A stretch of DNA of 64,000 bases from Enterococcus sp. DIV0212c (GCF_017377505.1 NZ_JAFREN010000025.1:57758-121757); one strand, 5' to 3'. Positions 11,235 to 19,813 are shown, counted from the stretch's first letter. Notes: generated by a model from the sequence alone, not told the origin. Numbers and translations are program-made.

Positions 11235-11263
11235 TTGACTTTAATGAGATAAATTTATATAAT
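11235..11263 (+). promoter_or_regulatory. Promoter of the ECF transporter operon
   Basis: TTGACT (11235-11240), a 17-nt spacer and TATAAT (11258-11263). The predicted start near 11270 gives a leader of about 130 nt before ecfT. Confidence 0.8.
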
Positions 11264-11316
11264 TACGTTGTTGTTTAAAGCAATATTGTAAAGTAAATAA
11301 AGATAATTTTTATATG

Positions 11317-11351
11317 CAGCACACTTTTATAAAAGTGACGGCTGTTTTTTT
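11317..11351 (+). terminator. Intrinsic terminator inside the ECF operon leader
   Basis: CAGC...GCTG encloses the 16-nt palindrome CACTTTTATAAAAGTG and is followed by seven T. It lies after the 11235 promoter and 51 nt before the ecfT start. No plus-strand gene lies between dnaJ, which has its own terminator, and this point. It must therefore act on the ECF transcript, as an attenuator, or define a short RNA of about 80 nt. Confidence 0.65.
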
Positions 11352-11402
11352 ATTGTTAAATAGGGCAGCAATCTAATATACTAGCAGAGAAAGGAACTTT
11401 AG

Positions 11403-12290
11403 ATGGACAAACACTTTTTTCAACAAAGACATCCTTTAGTTAGTTCCTGTTATTATCTGTTGATGCTGTTGATTGCGATGAGTACGACGAATCCATTGAT
11501 TATCAGCTGCCTTTTTTTAGGTAGTTTGACACAGCAATTGATTTATTTAAACGGAAAACCAAAACATACGATTATTTATCCTTTAGTTTTTCTTGGAGTT
11601 ATAACGTTGACGAATCCATTATTTGTTCATCGAGGCGGTACAATTTTATTTTTCTTTTTAAATAAGCCAATTACGCTAGAAGCTTTTGTCTACGGTTTTT
11701 TTATGGGAATGATGATTACAGCTGTCATTTACTTATTTCAAAATTTTCAATCAGCAGTTGATTCTGAGCAGCTTTTTTATCTTTTTGGACGACGGTTTTC
11801 TAAGGCAACGATGATTTTAACCATGGTTTTTCGATTTATTCCATTGTTTCAGCAGTATTATCAAGAGTTGAATCAGGTACAAAAACATGTGCAGAGGACA
11901 CAAAAACGTACATTTAAAGCGAAAGTTTCTTATGGATTGGATTTATTTGGAAATTTATTTTCTTGGGCTCTAGAAAATGGAATGGATACGGCAGATTCGA
12001 TGAAAGCACGAGGGTACGGTGTGGGGGTTAGGAGTAGCCGGATCACTTATCGTTGGAAGATAGTAGATACGTTGGCTCTGATCATGATCGTCAGCTTAAG
12101 TTGTCTATTTTTGTTGCAATTAATGCAGGGAAATTACGAATTTAATTATTATCCTTATCGAGATAATATCTTGTTACGAATAGAAGAGCACAGTACGGAT
12201 TATCTATTGTTTATTTTCTTAGCGTTTTTACCAGCACTGAATCGAGTACGGGAGGTGATTATTTGGACTATCTTGAAATCAAAAATCTGA
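11403..12290 (+). CDS. ECF transporter T component (EcfT-like)
   Basis: This 295-residue integral membrane protein is the scaffold that couples the ATPases to the S component in energy-coupling-factor importers. Hydrophobic segments occupy roughly 15-165 and 225-285. Between them lies the cytoplasmic coupling region with the family's Ala-Arg-Gly signature in SMKARGYG (about 200-207). The start has AGAAAGGA upstream. The end overlaps the next gene by 28 nt, indicating tight coupling. Because ATPase and S genes are adjacent, this is a dedicated (group I) ECF system rather than the shared EcfA1A2T module. Confidence 0.88.
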   Translation: MDKHFFQQRHPLVSSCYYLLMLLIAMSTTNPLIISCLFLGSLTQQLIYLNGKPKHTIIYPLVFLGVITLTNPLFVHRGGTILFFFLNKPITLEAFVYGFFMGMMITAVIYLFQNFQSAVDSEQLFYLFGRRFSKATMILTMVFRFIPLFQQYYQELNQVQKHVQRTQKRTFKAKVSYGLDLFGNLFSWALENGMDTADSMKARGYGVGVRSSRITYRWKIVDTLALIMIVSLSCLFLLQLMQGNYEFNYYPYRDNILLRIEEHSTDYLLFIFLAFLPALNRVREVIIWTILKSKI

Positions 12291-13939
12291 GTTTTCAATA
12301 TGCTGGAAATGAGAAACAAGTGTTGGAGAATGTATCATTATCGATAAACCAAGGAGACTTTATGTTGATCTGCGGTGCTTCTGGGAGTGGAAAGTCGACC
12401 TTATTAAAAATGCTAAAACCACAACTGGCACCAGCTGGCAAACGAACAGGAGAGATCTATCTAAATAATGAAAAGTTAACGGATCTTCCGGAAAGATTCT
12501 CCGCAAGTAACATCGGTTATGTGATGCAAAATCCGGAAAATCAAATTGTAACGGATAGTGTTTGGCAGGAGCTAGCGTTTGGGTTAGAAAATATGGGGAT
12601 TGCTTCATCTGAAATGAAAAGTCGAATTGCTGAAATGGTCAACTATCTTGGGATTCAAGAGCTGATCGATTTTAAGACTAAAGATTTATCTGGTGGACAA
12701 AAACAACTGCTGAATTTAGCTTCCGTTTTAGTTATGAGACCGGATATCTTGATTTTAGATGAACCGACCACTCAGCTTGATCCAATCGCTTCACAGAATT
12801 TTATTGATATCTTAGTACGATTAAATAAAGAAATGGGTCTGACGATTCTATTAGCTGAGCATGATTTAGAAGCTATTTTTTCATTAGCCAATAAGCTCGT
12901 ACTTTTGGATAAGGGGCAACTGATTTTTTCAAATGAACCTACGACGATTTCCCGCGAAATCAAAAACAAGCGACATGATCTTAATCGTTTTATTGTCAGC
13001 TTACCTAGTGCTGTTCAGATTTATCTGGAAAGTGGATTAAATGGAAAACCCCCACTTACAGTTTTAGACGGTAAACGATTTTTAGCACGCCATTTTCCTA
13101 AAAATGCTGACGATGAAATGGAAAAATCAAATCAACGAAGGAAACCTGATAAAAAAGAACAAAACATAAGCATTAAAATAAAAAACGGTTGGTTTCGTTA
13201 TGACAAAAAGGGTTGTGACATTTTGGCAGGAGTGGATCTTGATCTGTATGACGGAGAGATATTTTCTCTAGTCGGAGGCAATGGAACAGGAAAAACAACG
13301 TTATTAAAGGTAATTGCTGGCATACATGAATGTTATCGAGGAAAAATAAAGATTTTTGATCAAACGCTAAAAAAAAATCAGCAAGAAATTGGCTATTTAC
13401 CTCAAACGCCTCAACTGATGTTTATTAAAGATTCTGTGATAGAAGACTACGAAAATCACTTGAAAACTAAACGGATTGATGCCCAAGATCAAATTAAAAA
13501 AATCACTGAATTACTTGATTTGAAAGGCATTCTTACACAGCATCCGCTTGATTTAAGTGGTGGTGAAAGTCAGATGGCGGCACTAGGGAAGTTGCTCTTA
13601 ACTGATCCTAAAGTACTCTTATTAGATGAACCGACCAAAGGAATCGATGGTTACGGAAAGAAACAATTGATCAGATTGCTACAAAAATTATCACATCAAG
13701 GTAAAACGATCTTAGTTGTGACACATGATTTAGCGTTTGCTGCTGAATTATCTGACCGTTGCGGTTTGTTTTTCCAAAATAATGTGTTAACAACTGGTGT
13801 ACCAAACGATTTCTTTAGTCATCATAGCTTTTATACGACGGCTGCAAGCCGAATTTCTCGCGAAACATTTTCAGGTTTGGTTACAACAGAGCAAGTAATC
13901 GCTGCGTGTACGAACTTGAAAGGAGTTGCTGATGAGTAA
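12263..13939 (+). CDS. ECF transporter ATPase, two ABC domains fused
   Basis: This 558-residue protein carries two complete nucleotide-binding domains. Walker A motifs are GASGSGKST (38-46) and GGNGTGKTT (338-346). ABC signatures are LSGGQKQ (142-148) and LSGGESQ (from 431). Walker B regions read LILDEPT and LLLDEPT. It powers the importer made with the neighbouring T and S proteins. The start is TTG with GGAGG 7 nt upstream, inside the end of the T gene. The stop overlaps the start of the S gene by 8 nt. The fusion replaces the usual EcfA-EcfA' heterodimer. Confidence 0.93.
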   Translation: MDYLEIKNLSFQYAGNEKQVLENVSLSINQGDFMLICGASGSGKSTLLKMLKPQLAPAGKRTGEIYLNNEKLTDLPERFSASNIGYVMQNPENQIVTDSVWQELAFGLENMGIASSEMKSRIAEMVNYLGIQELIDFKTKDLSGGQKQLLNLASVLVMRPDILILDEPTTQLDPIASQNFIDILVRLNKEMGLTILLAEHDLEAIFSLANKLVLLDKGQLIFSNEPTTISREIKNKRHDLNRFIVSLPSAVQIYLESGLNGKPPLTVLDGKRFLARHFPKNADDEMEKSNQRRKPDKKEQNISIKIKNGWFRYDKKGCDILAGVDLDLYDGEIFSLVGGNGTGKTTLLKVIAGIHECYRGKIKIFDQTLKKNQQEIGYLPQTPQLMFIKDSVIEDYENHLKTKRIDAQDQIKKITELLDLKGILTQHPLDLSGGESQMAALGKLLLTDPKVLLLDEPTKGIDGYGKKQLIRLLQKLSHQGKTILVVTHDLAFAAELSDRCGLFFQNNVLTTGVPNDFFSHHSFYTTAASRISRETFSGLVTTEQVIAACTNLKGVADE

Positions 13940-14621
13940 AAAAGAGTTTAAATCACTGGTAATTAATGTTTTATTTGTACTAGTTTTGGTTAGTATATGT
14001 ATGATACTGTTTCAAGCTAGTCAATATCAGGTTATCTCTATGTTGCTAATTATTAGCGCCTGCTTTCCGATTTATTATCGTTATGAAAAAAAACAAGTTA
14101 ACATTAAAGAAATCGTTTTGATTGCTATATTAATAACGGTTGCAGTTTTAGGACGTTTTCTATTTTATATGATTCCGGCAATTACACCGATGACTGCAAT
14201 TATCATTATTTCAGGTATCAGCTTAGGTTATGAAGTTGGTTTTTTAGTTGGATCATTATCGGCGGTTGCTTCTAATATGTTGTTTGGTCAGGGACCGTGG
14301 ACACCCTTTCAAATGTTTTCTTGGGGAATGATCGGTTTTCTTGCAGGGTTGCCTTGGATGCGGAAAATACTTGGAAAAAGCTATTGGTTTTTAGCACTTT
14401 ATGGTATCTTTGCAGGGTTGTTCTTTTCATTTTTTATGGATGTTTGGACTGTTTTTTCGATCGATCGCTATTTTTCTTGGCAAAGATATTTAGCTTTATT
14501 ACTTACAGCAGTTCCATACACGCTGTCTTACTGTTTTGCAAATGCGTTCTTTTCGTGTTTACTGTTTAGAGTAATTCAAACAAAGCTTCAACGTATTTTA
14601 ATCAAATACGATATAAAATAA
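13932..14621 (+). CDS. ECF transporter S (substrate-capture) component
   Basis: This is a 229-residue, strongly hydrophobic protein with about six membrane segments, as expected for an S component. In other systems these bind a vitamin with high affinity. The sequence has a conserved-looking GISLGYEVGFLVGSLSAVASN stretch (about 97-117) and FGQGPWTPFQM soon after, similar to S proteins of the cobalamin/CbrT-like group. The ligand cannot be proven here. The ATG at 13932 has AAAGGAG 6 nt before it; a TTG two codons earlier is a poor alternative. It sits between the ATPase gene and a DUF4430 lipoprotein. Confidence 0.82.
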   Translation: MSKKEFKSLVINVLFVLVLVSICMILFQASQYQVISMLLIISACFPIYYRYEKKQVNIKEIVLIAILITVAVLGRFLFYMIPAITPMTAIIIISGISLGYEVGFLVGSLSAVASNMLFGQGPWTPFQMFSWGMIGFLAGLPWMRKILGKSYWFLALYGIFAGLFFSFFMDVWTVFSIDRYFSWQRYLALLLTAVPYTLSYCFANAFFSCLLFRVIQTKLQRILIKYDIK

Positions 14622-14643
14622 TATAATTAAAGGTGGAACTCAA

Positions 14644-15027
14644 ATGAAAAAAGTAATAAAAGCAGCAATGATAGTAACTATTATCTTTTTATTAGGTGCA
14701 TGTGGTAAAACAACAAATACAAATGATACAAAAAATGCCAAAGAAGAGTTACTAAAAGTTACGATCATCTTAAAGGAAGACGACAAAGAATTTGATAAAA
14801 AAGAATTAAAAGTCAAAAAAGAAGAATCGCTTCAAACAATTATGGAAACAAATTATAAAGTTGATATGGATAAAGATTTTATCAGCGGCATCGATGGTCA
14901 TCAACAAGATGCAAAAACGAGTAAATATTGGATGTATGATGTGAATGGCAAACAACCTGATGTAGGAGCGGTCGAGTATTTTCTAAAAGATGGTGACACA
15001 GTTACTTGGACTTTGAATAAATTATAA
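14644..15027 (+). CDS. DUF4430 lipoprotein linked to ECF transporter
   Basis: This 127-residue secreted lipoprotein has the signal MKKVIKAAMIVTIIFLLGAC, with the lipobox LGAC and lipidated Cys20. The mature part is a short charged linker followed by one DUF4430 domain (about 38-127; YWMYDVNGK and LKDGDTVTWTL). DUF4430 is related to the C-terminal beta domain of intrinsic factor and transcobalamin, so a corrinoid or another bulky cofactor is a reasonable guess. Its place 22 nt after the S gene suggests that it hands ligand to the importer at the cell surface. A strong terminator follows. Confidence 0.85.
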   Translation: MKKVIKAAMIVTIIFLLGACGKTTNTNDTKNAKEELLKVTIILKEDDKEFDKKELKVKKEESLQTIMETNYKVDMDKDFISGIDGHQQDAKTSKYWMYDVNGKQPDVGAVEYFLKDGDTVTWTLNKL

Positions 15028-15044
15028 AATAAATAGATATGTTT

Positions 15045-15081
15045 AACAAACCCTGACAATCAGTTGTCAGGGTTTGTTTGT
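15045..15081 (+). terminator. Terminator of the ECF operon
   Basis: A 15-bp perfect stem (AACAAACCCTGACAA with its complement), tetraloop TCAG and a T-rich tail. Confidence 0.9.
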
Positions 15082-15132
15082 TAGAATGAACTTGTCAGTT
15101 AGACAATTGAACAATAAAGGAGCTAGTATTTT

Positions 15133-15552
15133 ATGGACACAACAGAAGTATTTAAAAAAATCATGAAAGAGCAAACAGAAATTGCTCTAGCGACAAGTGT
15201 AAAGGAGATACCGAATGTACGAATCGTCAATTTCTTTTACGATGAAACAAAAAAATGTTTATTTTTCTCCACCTTCAAGGGCAACGAAAAAATCACTGAG
15301 TTTCAAAAAAATCCCAACGTGGCTTTTACAACGATCCCAACTGAACAAACAAATCATGTTCGGGTACATGAGGCTAAGATCAAAAAAAGTGAGTTGACTG
15401 TGTATGATGTTGCGGAACAATGGATTCAAAAAATTCCTAGCTATGAAGAAAACATCAAACAGGCAGGGGCAATGCTGGAACTATATGAAATTCATTTTAC
15501 CAAAGCAATCGTAATTTTAGGCATGGCTAGTAGAGAAACTATCCTACTATAG
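15133..15552 (+). CDS. Pyridoxamine 5'-phosphate oxidase family protein
   Basis: This 139-residue single-domain protein has the FMN-binding split-barrel pattern: N-terminal helix, LATSV then VRIVNFFYDE, LFFSTFKGNEKITEFQKNPNVAF near the middle, and a C-terminal strand that ends the barrel. The family includes flavin- or F420-binding proteins of unknown substrate, and many short members are not true PdxH enzymes. No specific function can be assigned. It lies 20 nt before the EVE gene and is probably co-transcribed with it. Confidence 0.8.
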   Translation: MDTTEVFKKIMKEQTEIALATSVKEIPNVRIVNFFYDETKKCLFFSTFKGNEKITEFQKNPNVAFTTIPTEQTNHVRVHEAKIKKSELTVYDVAEQWIQKIPSYEENIKQAGAMLELYEIHFTKAIVILGMASRETILL

Positions 15553-15572
15553 GATAAAAAGGAGAGAATAGT

Positions 15573-15980
15573 ATGAATTATTGGATCGGGGTGGCGTCTA
15601 AAGATCATGTGAAACTTGGTGTAACAGGTGGTTTTTGCCAATTATGTCATGGAAAATCAGCGCCACTGAATAAAATGAACGCAGGCGATTGGTTGATTTA
15701 TTATGCACCTAAACAGAGTTTAAAAACGAAAGAACCGTGCCAAGAATTCATTGCGTTAGGACAGGTTTTACCAGGAGATACATATTCATTCGAAATGGCT
15801 CCAGGTTTTATCCCTTATAGGAGAAATATTGACTTTATGAAAAATATTCAGCCTGTTCCATTACAAGCAGTTGCTGAGTTTCCATTGTGGCAGGAATATC
15901 GATCACGTTTGAGATTTGGTCATTTCCAAATTCCGAAAGAGCTATTTGATTTTATCGTTTCTGGTATGAAAACTGCATAA
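15573..15980 (+). CDS. EVE domain protein (UPF0310)
   Basis: This 135-residue protein consists of a single EVE domain. Typical features are the start MNYWIGVASKDHV, the GGFCQLCHGKSAPLNKM segment, GDWLIYYAPK and the YRRNIDF block. EVE domains share the PUA/ASCH/YTH fold and bind modified bases or nucleic acid. Some are fused to restriction enzymes, but stand-alone ones like this have no settled role. There is no restriction system nearby. The AAAGGAGAG ribosome site is strong. Expression probably comes from the promoter in front of the preceding flavin-barrel gene. Confidence 0.85.
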   Translation: MNYWIGVASKDHVKLGVTGGFCQLCHGKSAPLNKMNAGDWLIYYAPKQSLKTKEPCQEFIALGQVLPGDTYSFEMAPGFIPYRRNIDFMKNIQPVPLQAVAEFPLWQEYRSRLRFGHFQIPKELFDFIVSGMKTA

Positions 15981-15984
15981 TTAA

Positions 15985-16050
15985 GAAAAAATCAGGACAG
16001 AGTTGGGATAGAAATGTTTATCCGTATTCCACTCTCAGCCTGATTTTTTA
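15985..16050. terminator. Bidirectional terminator with GTTGGGA-type hairpin
   Basis: Outer arms AAAAAATCAGG and CCTGATTTTTT enclose a second imperfect stem made from AGAGTTGGGATAG and ATTCCACTCT. It separates two convergent genes. The inner GAGTTGGGATAGAAATG resembles the arm of the long hairpin at 22685-22800. Confidence 0.8.
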
Positions 16051-16068
16051 ATTTTCTATTTTAAATAA

Positions 16069-17292
16069 TTATTCGTAACGTAATGCTTCAATTGGGTCAA
16101 GTTTCGCAGCTTTTCTGGCTGGATAAACACCAAAGAAAATTCCGATAGCACTTGAAAATACTAAAACAGCAACAATTGATGTCAACGTAAACTGAGCAGT
16201 AATGTCTAAAGCACTTGCAACAGTAACAGCTAAGATTGCCCCTAAAGTAAGACCGATCAAGCCGCCAATCAAACATAAAATGACTGATTCCGTTAAAAAT
16301 TGGAAAAGAATATTACTATCTGTTGCACCTAACGCTTTTCTTGTACCGATTTCCCTTGTTCGTTCAGTTACAGACACTAGCATGATATTCATCACACCGA
16401 TTCCTCCAACAAGGAGAGCAATTGCAGCAACTGCTGCGATAAAATTAATAAATAATCCTAAGACGTTATTTACTTGATCTAATGCTTGTAAGAAATTGGT
16501 TGCGGTATAGACTTTATCACCGACTGTATTATGACGAACAGAAAGAATATTGACGATTTGTTTCGATACAGCATCGATGTCATCTTTGGATTTAGCAATG
16601 ACTGTCAAACTAGTGATTTTCGTTGCATCAGGATTTAAATTATTGGCCGTTGTGAGCGGAATGGAAACATAGCCCATCATTTCTTTTTCATCAAAAGAGC
16701 CGACCATTTTTTCAACAGTACTTTTGGTAACCCCGATGATTCTTGTGCTGACTTGTCCTTTTTGTCCGCTTAAATTGATTTTCTCACCTACGACATTTTC
16801 TCGACCATTAAAAAAATAACGGGCTGTATCGGCGCTGATTATAGCGACTTTGCTGCCTTCAGAATATTCCGTTGTGTTGAAATAACGACCGTAAACAATA
16901 TCTTTATCCATTGTTTGATTAGTATATTGCAAATCAGGTGTTCCAGCCATGATCAGTGTGGGTTTTGATTGGCCATTTGCTGCACCAACTGCTTGGATCG
17001 AAACGACAGGAGAGATATGATCGATTTGCGGAATACCTTCTTTCAAAGCTTTAATATCTTTACTTGTAATTTTTTGATTATCAGTGGCATCCCGACTCGT
17101 TGAAACAGAAATCGTAGAGGCACCCAAATCGCTGAATGTGCCGGTGATTTGACTCGTTGCGCCATTACCAACAGCTAAAATCGCGATAACTGCTGCAATT
17201 CCAATAATAATTCCTAACATGGTCAAAAACGAGCGCATTTTATTAGCTAAAATACTGTCGATCGCCATTTTAAAACTTTCAATAATTCCCAT
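16069..17292 (-). CDS. ABC exporter permease, MacB/YknZ type
   Basis: This 407-residue FtsX/MacB-family permease has one N-terminal membrane helix (about 20-42). An extracytoplasmic MacB-PCD domain (about 43-270) contains SISVSTSR and a FDEKEMMGYVSIPL segment. Three C-terminal helices end in DPIEALRYE, the typical close of this family. It should form, with the ATPase and the HlyD-like adaptor encoded upstream, a tripartite pump of the YknXYZ type. In Gram-positive bacteria such pumps expel antimicrobial peptides or related toxins. It is the last gene of a three-gene minus-strand operon. Confidence 0.9.
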   Translation of the reverse strand: MGIIESFKMAIDSILANKMRSFLTMLGIIIGIAAVIAILAVGNGATSQITGTFSDLGASTISVSTSRDATDNQKITSKDIKALKEGIPQIDHISPVVSIQAVGAANGQSKPTLIMAGTPDLQYTNQTMDKDIVYGRYFNTTEYSEGSKVAIISADTARYFFNGRENVVGEKINLSGQKGQVSTRIIGVTKSTVEKMVGSFDEKEMMGYVSIPLTTANNLNPDATKITSLTVIAKSKDDIDAVSKQIVNILSVRHNTVGDKVYTATNFLQALDQVNNVLGLFINFIAAVAAIALLVGGIGVMNIMLVSVTERTREIGTRKALGATDSNILFQFLTESVILCLIGGLIGLTLGAILAVTVASALDITAQFTLTSIVAVLVFSSAIGIFFGVYPARKAAKLDPIEALRYE

Positions 17293-17306
17293 AGGAAGGC
17301 TCCTTT

Positions 17307-17999
17307 CTATAGTGTTTTTCGCTCAAGTACAGGCTGATCATCAATGATTTCACCATCTCGAAAAGACACGATTCGTTTCGTGTATTGTGCTACATCGGGT
17401 TCATGAGTAACCATGACTACAGTTGTACCAGCATTATTTAAATCTTGGAAAATTTTCATGATTTCTAATGTTGTTTTTGAGTCTAAATTTCCTGTTGGTT
17501 CATCAGCCATCAAAACAGCAGGATCATTTACGATAGCACGTGCAATGGCTACACGTTGTTTTTGTCCACCGGAAATAGCATTAGGTCGATGGTTGACTCG
17601 GTCAGCCAAACCGACTTTTCTTAAAGCCTCTAAAGCTCGTTCTTTTCGTTCTTTCCCAGAAATTCCAGAGTAAACCATCGGTAGAGCAACATTATCTAAA
17701 AGTGACATCCGCGGCATTAAATTAAAAGATTGAAACACAAAACCGATTTCTTTGTTTCTAACATGGGCACTTTCGTTGCTAGAAAGATTGGTGACATCTT
17801 GTTTATTTAAATAATAAGAGCCTTCATCAAAACGATCCAACAAGCCAAGTATGTTCATCATTGTTGATTTACCAGAACCACTAGGCCCCATAATAGACGT
17901 AAATTCACCTTGTGCAATATGCAGGGAAACATTTTTTAAGGCAATTAATTCTTCTCCACCAGTAGGATAGATTTTTACCACATTTTTTAAATCAATCAT
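17307..17999 (-). CDS. ABC exporter ATP-binding protein, MacB/YknY type
   Basis: This 230-residue ABC ATPase of the LolD/MacB subfamily has Walker A GPSGSGKST (about 39-47), the Q-loop in FVFQSFNLMPRMS, signature SGGQKQR (about 143-149) and Walker B VLMADEPTGNLDS. It lies 14 nt before the permease gene and 11 nt after the adaptor gene, so it is clearly co-transcribed. It supplies energy for the mechanotransmission-type exporter formed with its neighbours. Confidence 0.93.
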   Translation of the reverse strand: MIDLKNVVKIYPTGGEELIALKNVSLHIAQGEFTSIMGPSGSGKSTMMNILGLLDRFDEGSYYLNKQDVTNLSSNESAHVRNKEIGFVFQSFNLMPRMSLLDNVALPMVYSGISGKERKERALEALRKVGLADRVNHRPNAISGGQKQRVAIARAIVNDPAVLMADEPTGNLDSKTTLEIMKIFQDLNNAGTTVVMVTHEPDVAQYTKRIVSFRDGEIIDDQPVLERKTL

Positions 18000-18010
18000 T
18001 GTTTCACCTT

Positions 18011-18871
18011 CTATTCTTTGGTTACTTCAGTCTTGTTTTTGATATCAGAGTTGGGCGAAAGAATCACTGTATCATTTTCTTTTAAGCCACTTTTTACTTC
18101 GATCAATTTATCTGACTGAATGCCGATTTTAATTTTTGTCTCTTTAGCTTGGTTATCTTTAATAACGTAAACGATCGGTTCATTCTTATCATTATAAGTT
18201 AATGCTTCAATTGGTAAAGAAAGCACATTTTCAACAGTGTTTGTTGTAATATCTACATCTGCATCAAAGCCGGCAAATAAATTTTCAGGGGCTTTATCAA
18301 AGGTTACAACAGCACCTAAACTTGCGTTTGTTCCAGTTGCTGATTGTGTAGTAACTGCGACTGGATCTTTTTCAGCAATTTTTCCGTTAAAGGTTTGGTT
18401 GCCACTTGTGATTTCTACTTTTTGATTAAGTGCGACAGCAGATGCTTCAGAATTTGATAATTCTAGCTGCACTTTTAAGGTGGAAAGATCATCAAGTTGA
18501 ATCGAGGGTTTACCTTGTTGGGCATTTGTATCCGCTTGTTTTGCTTTGATATTGACTTGAGTAATAGTACCATTGAAAGACGCAATCAACTGCAGGCCGT
18601 TATCGTAGGTTGCTAGAACAGCGTCTTTTTCTACCTTATCACCTACAGCAACATTCACATCGATAACATTACCTGTTCCCATAAGTGTCTGTGTTTGATT
18701 AGGAATCAAGGTTCCCGTAGTTGATAGTTTTTCAATGATTGTTTCTTTTTTTACTTCACCGGTCCGAACACTGATTGTATTCGTTTTTCCAGCATTTACT
18801 TGAACAATTGAGAAAATCACAACTGCCACAATTAAAACTGCAAGGATACCGAAAATAGTTTTCTTTTTCAT
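18011..18871 (-). CDS. Efflux adaptor subunit, HlyD/MacA/YknX type
   Basis: From the ATG at 18871 this is a 286-residue protein with one N-terminal membrane anchor (about 5-25) and an extracytoplasmic part. It has a biotinyl-lipoyl-like hairpin (about 55-140, including VNVAVGDKVEKDAVLATYDN) and beta-barrel domains (to about 270, ending KNKTEVTKE). It links the MacB-type permease to the outside or to substrate. The start at residue 15 of the longest open frame was chosen because the membrane anchor begins there and AAGAG lies upstream. Two dyads at 18899-18927 lie in the leader of this operon. Confidence 0.87.
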   Translation of the reverse strand: MKKKTIFGILAVLIVAVVIFSIVQVNAGKTNTISVRTGEVKKETIIEKLSTTGTLIPNQTQTLMGTGNVIDVNVAVGDKVEKDAVLATYDNGLQLIASFNGTITQVNIKAKQADTNAQQGKPSIQLDDLSTLKVQLELSNSEASAVALNQKVEITSGNQTFNGKIAEKDPVAVTTQSATGTNASLGAVVTFDKAPENLFAGFDADVDITTNTVENVLSLPIEALTYNDKNEPIVYVIKDNQAKETKIKIGIQSDKLIEVKSGLKENDTVILSPNSDIKNKTEVTKE

Positions 18872-18898
18872 AAATTTCAGCTCTTTTCTCTTAGGTTT

Positions 18899-18927
18899 AT
18901 GACAAGATGTCATTTATGTAAGCTTAC
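18899..18927. promoter_or_regulatory. Two adjacent dyads upstream of the export operon
   Basis: ATGACAAGATGTCAT (18899-18913; 6-bp arms) is followed four bases on by the perfect palindrome GTAAGCTTAC (18918-18927). They lie 28-56 nt upstream of the adaptor start, where a repressor operator would be expected. No cognate regulator is adjacent. Confidence 0.4.
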
Positions 18928-19078
18928 TCTTTTTTTCATAGAAAGTCTAAGATTTATTTGTTTTTTTTAAGGATTACTAAATAATTCAAGGTGTTTCTAT
19001 TTTTGATGAATTTTTTTTAACACGCTTTCTTTCTTGGGGTATAATTGAGCAAAAGCATGCTGAAAAGGGGAGAAAAAA

Positions 19079-19813
19079 ATGAAAGATTTTGTCTATGCAG
19101 TTAGTGATATCCATGGAGAATATGAGTTGTTCAAGGAACTGATCCAGTATTTTGATCCGACAATGCATCAGTTAGTATTGATTGGAGATTTAAATGATCG
19201 TGGTCCAAAAACAAAAGAAAGTTTTCTCCTGGGAAAAGAATTAGTCGAGAAATATGGTGCAGTCTACCTTAGAGGAAATCATGAAGAGTATTTTCTCCAG
19301 TTTTTAAATAAGCCGGAAGATTGGTTCACTAGCTATATTCGTAATGGCGGCAAAGAAACGATGGAAAGTCTGCTTCATAAAGGAGCGACAGAAGAATACT
19401 CTCCAACAGAAATTAGTATGATGATTCGTAGCCGATACAAAGAGTTGATTGAATTTTTGGTTGAACGACCGTTGTATTTTGAATGGGAAAATTATATTTT
19501 TGTCCATGCTGGTGTTGACTTGACTAAAAAAGATTGGCATGAAACAAGTGCGCATGATTTTATCTGGATCAGAGAGGCTTTTCATCAAGGTAAAAATCAT
19601 ACAGGGAAAAAAATCGTCTTCGGTCATACAATTACGCCGATGCTTCATGGAGACATGGAGACAACTGATTTATGGCTTTCAGATAATAAAATCGGTATCG
19701 ATGGAGGCGCAGTATTTGGTGGTTCGGTGCATGGTGTGATTTTTGACCAAAAAGGCATTGTGCAAGATATCGAATATCAAAATTTAAAAGGACCATGGCA
19801 GCCAGATTTTTGA
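19079..19813 (+). CDS. Calcineurin-like metallophosphoesterase
   Basis: This 244-residue metallophosphoesterase shows the family metal ligands: SDIHGEYE (about 9-16), GDLNDRGPKT (near 40-49), RGNHEEYFLQ (near 68-77), HAGVD (near 145) and GHTITP (near 187). The pattern matches the PP1-like serine/threonine phosphatase and diadenosine-tetraphosphatase group (PrpA/PrpE/ApaH-like). Whether it acts on phosphoproteins or dinucleotides cannot be told from sequence. An AAGGGGAG ribosome site precedes the ATG. It stands alone between the divergent export operon and tex. Confidence 0.85.
   Translation: MKDFVYAVSDIHGEYELFKELIQYFDPTMHQLVLIGDLNDRGPKTKESFLLGKELVEKYGAVYLRGNHEEYFLQFLNKPEDWFTSYIRNGGKETMESLLHKGATEEYSPTEISMMIRSRYKELIEFLVERPLYFEWENYIFVHAGVDLTKKDWHETSAHDFIWIREAFHQGKNHTGKKIVFGHTITPMLHGDMETTDLWLSDNKIGIDGGAVFGGSVHGVIFDQKGIVQDIEYQNLKGPWQPDF

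Noticed and set aside
11109-11402. Cobalamin or preQ1 riboswitch before the ECF operon
   Set aside because: The leader before the hairpin is too short for a cobalamin aptamer and lacks the conserved bases of preQ1 classes.
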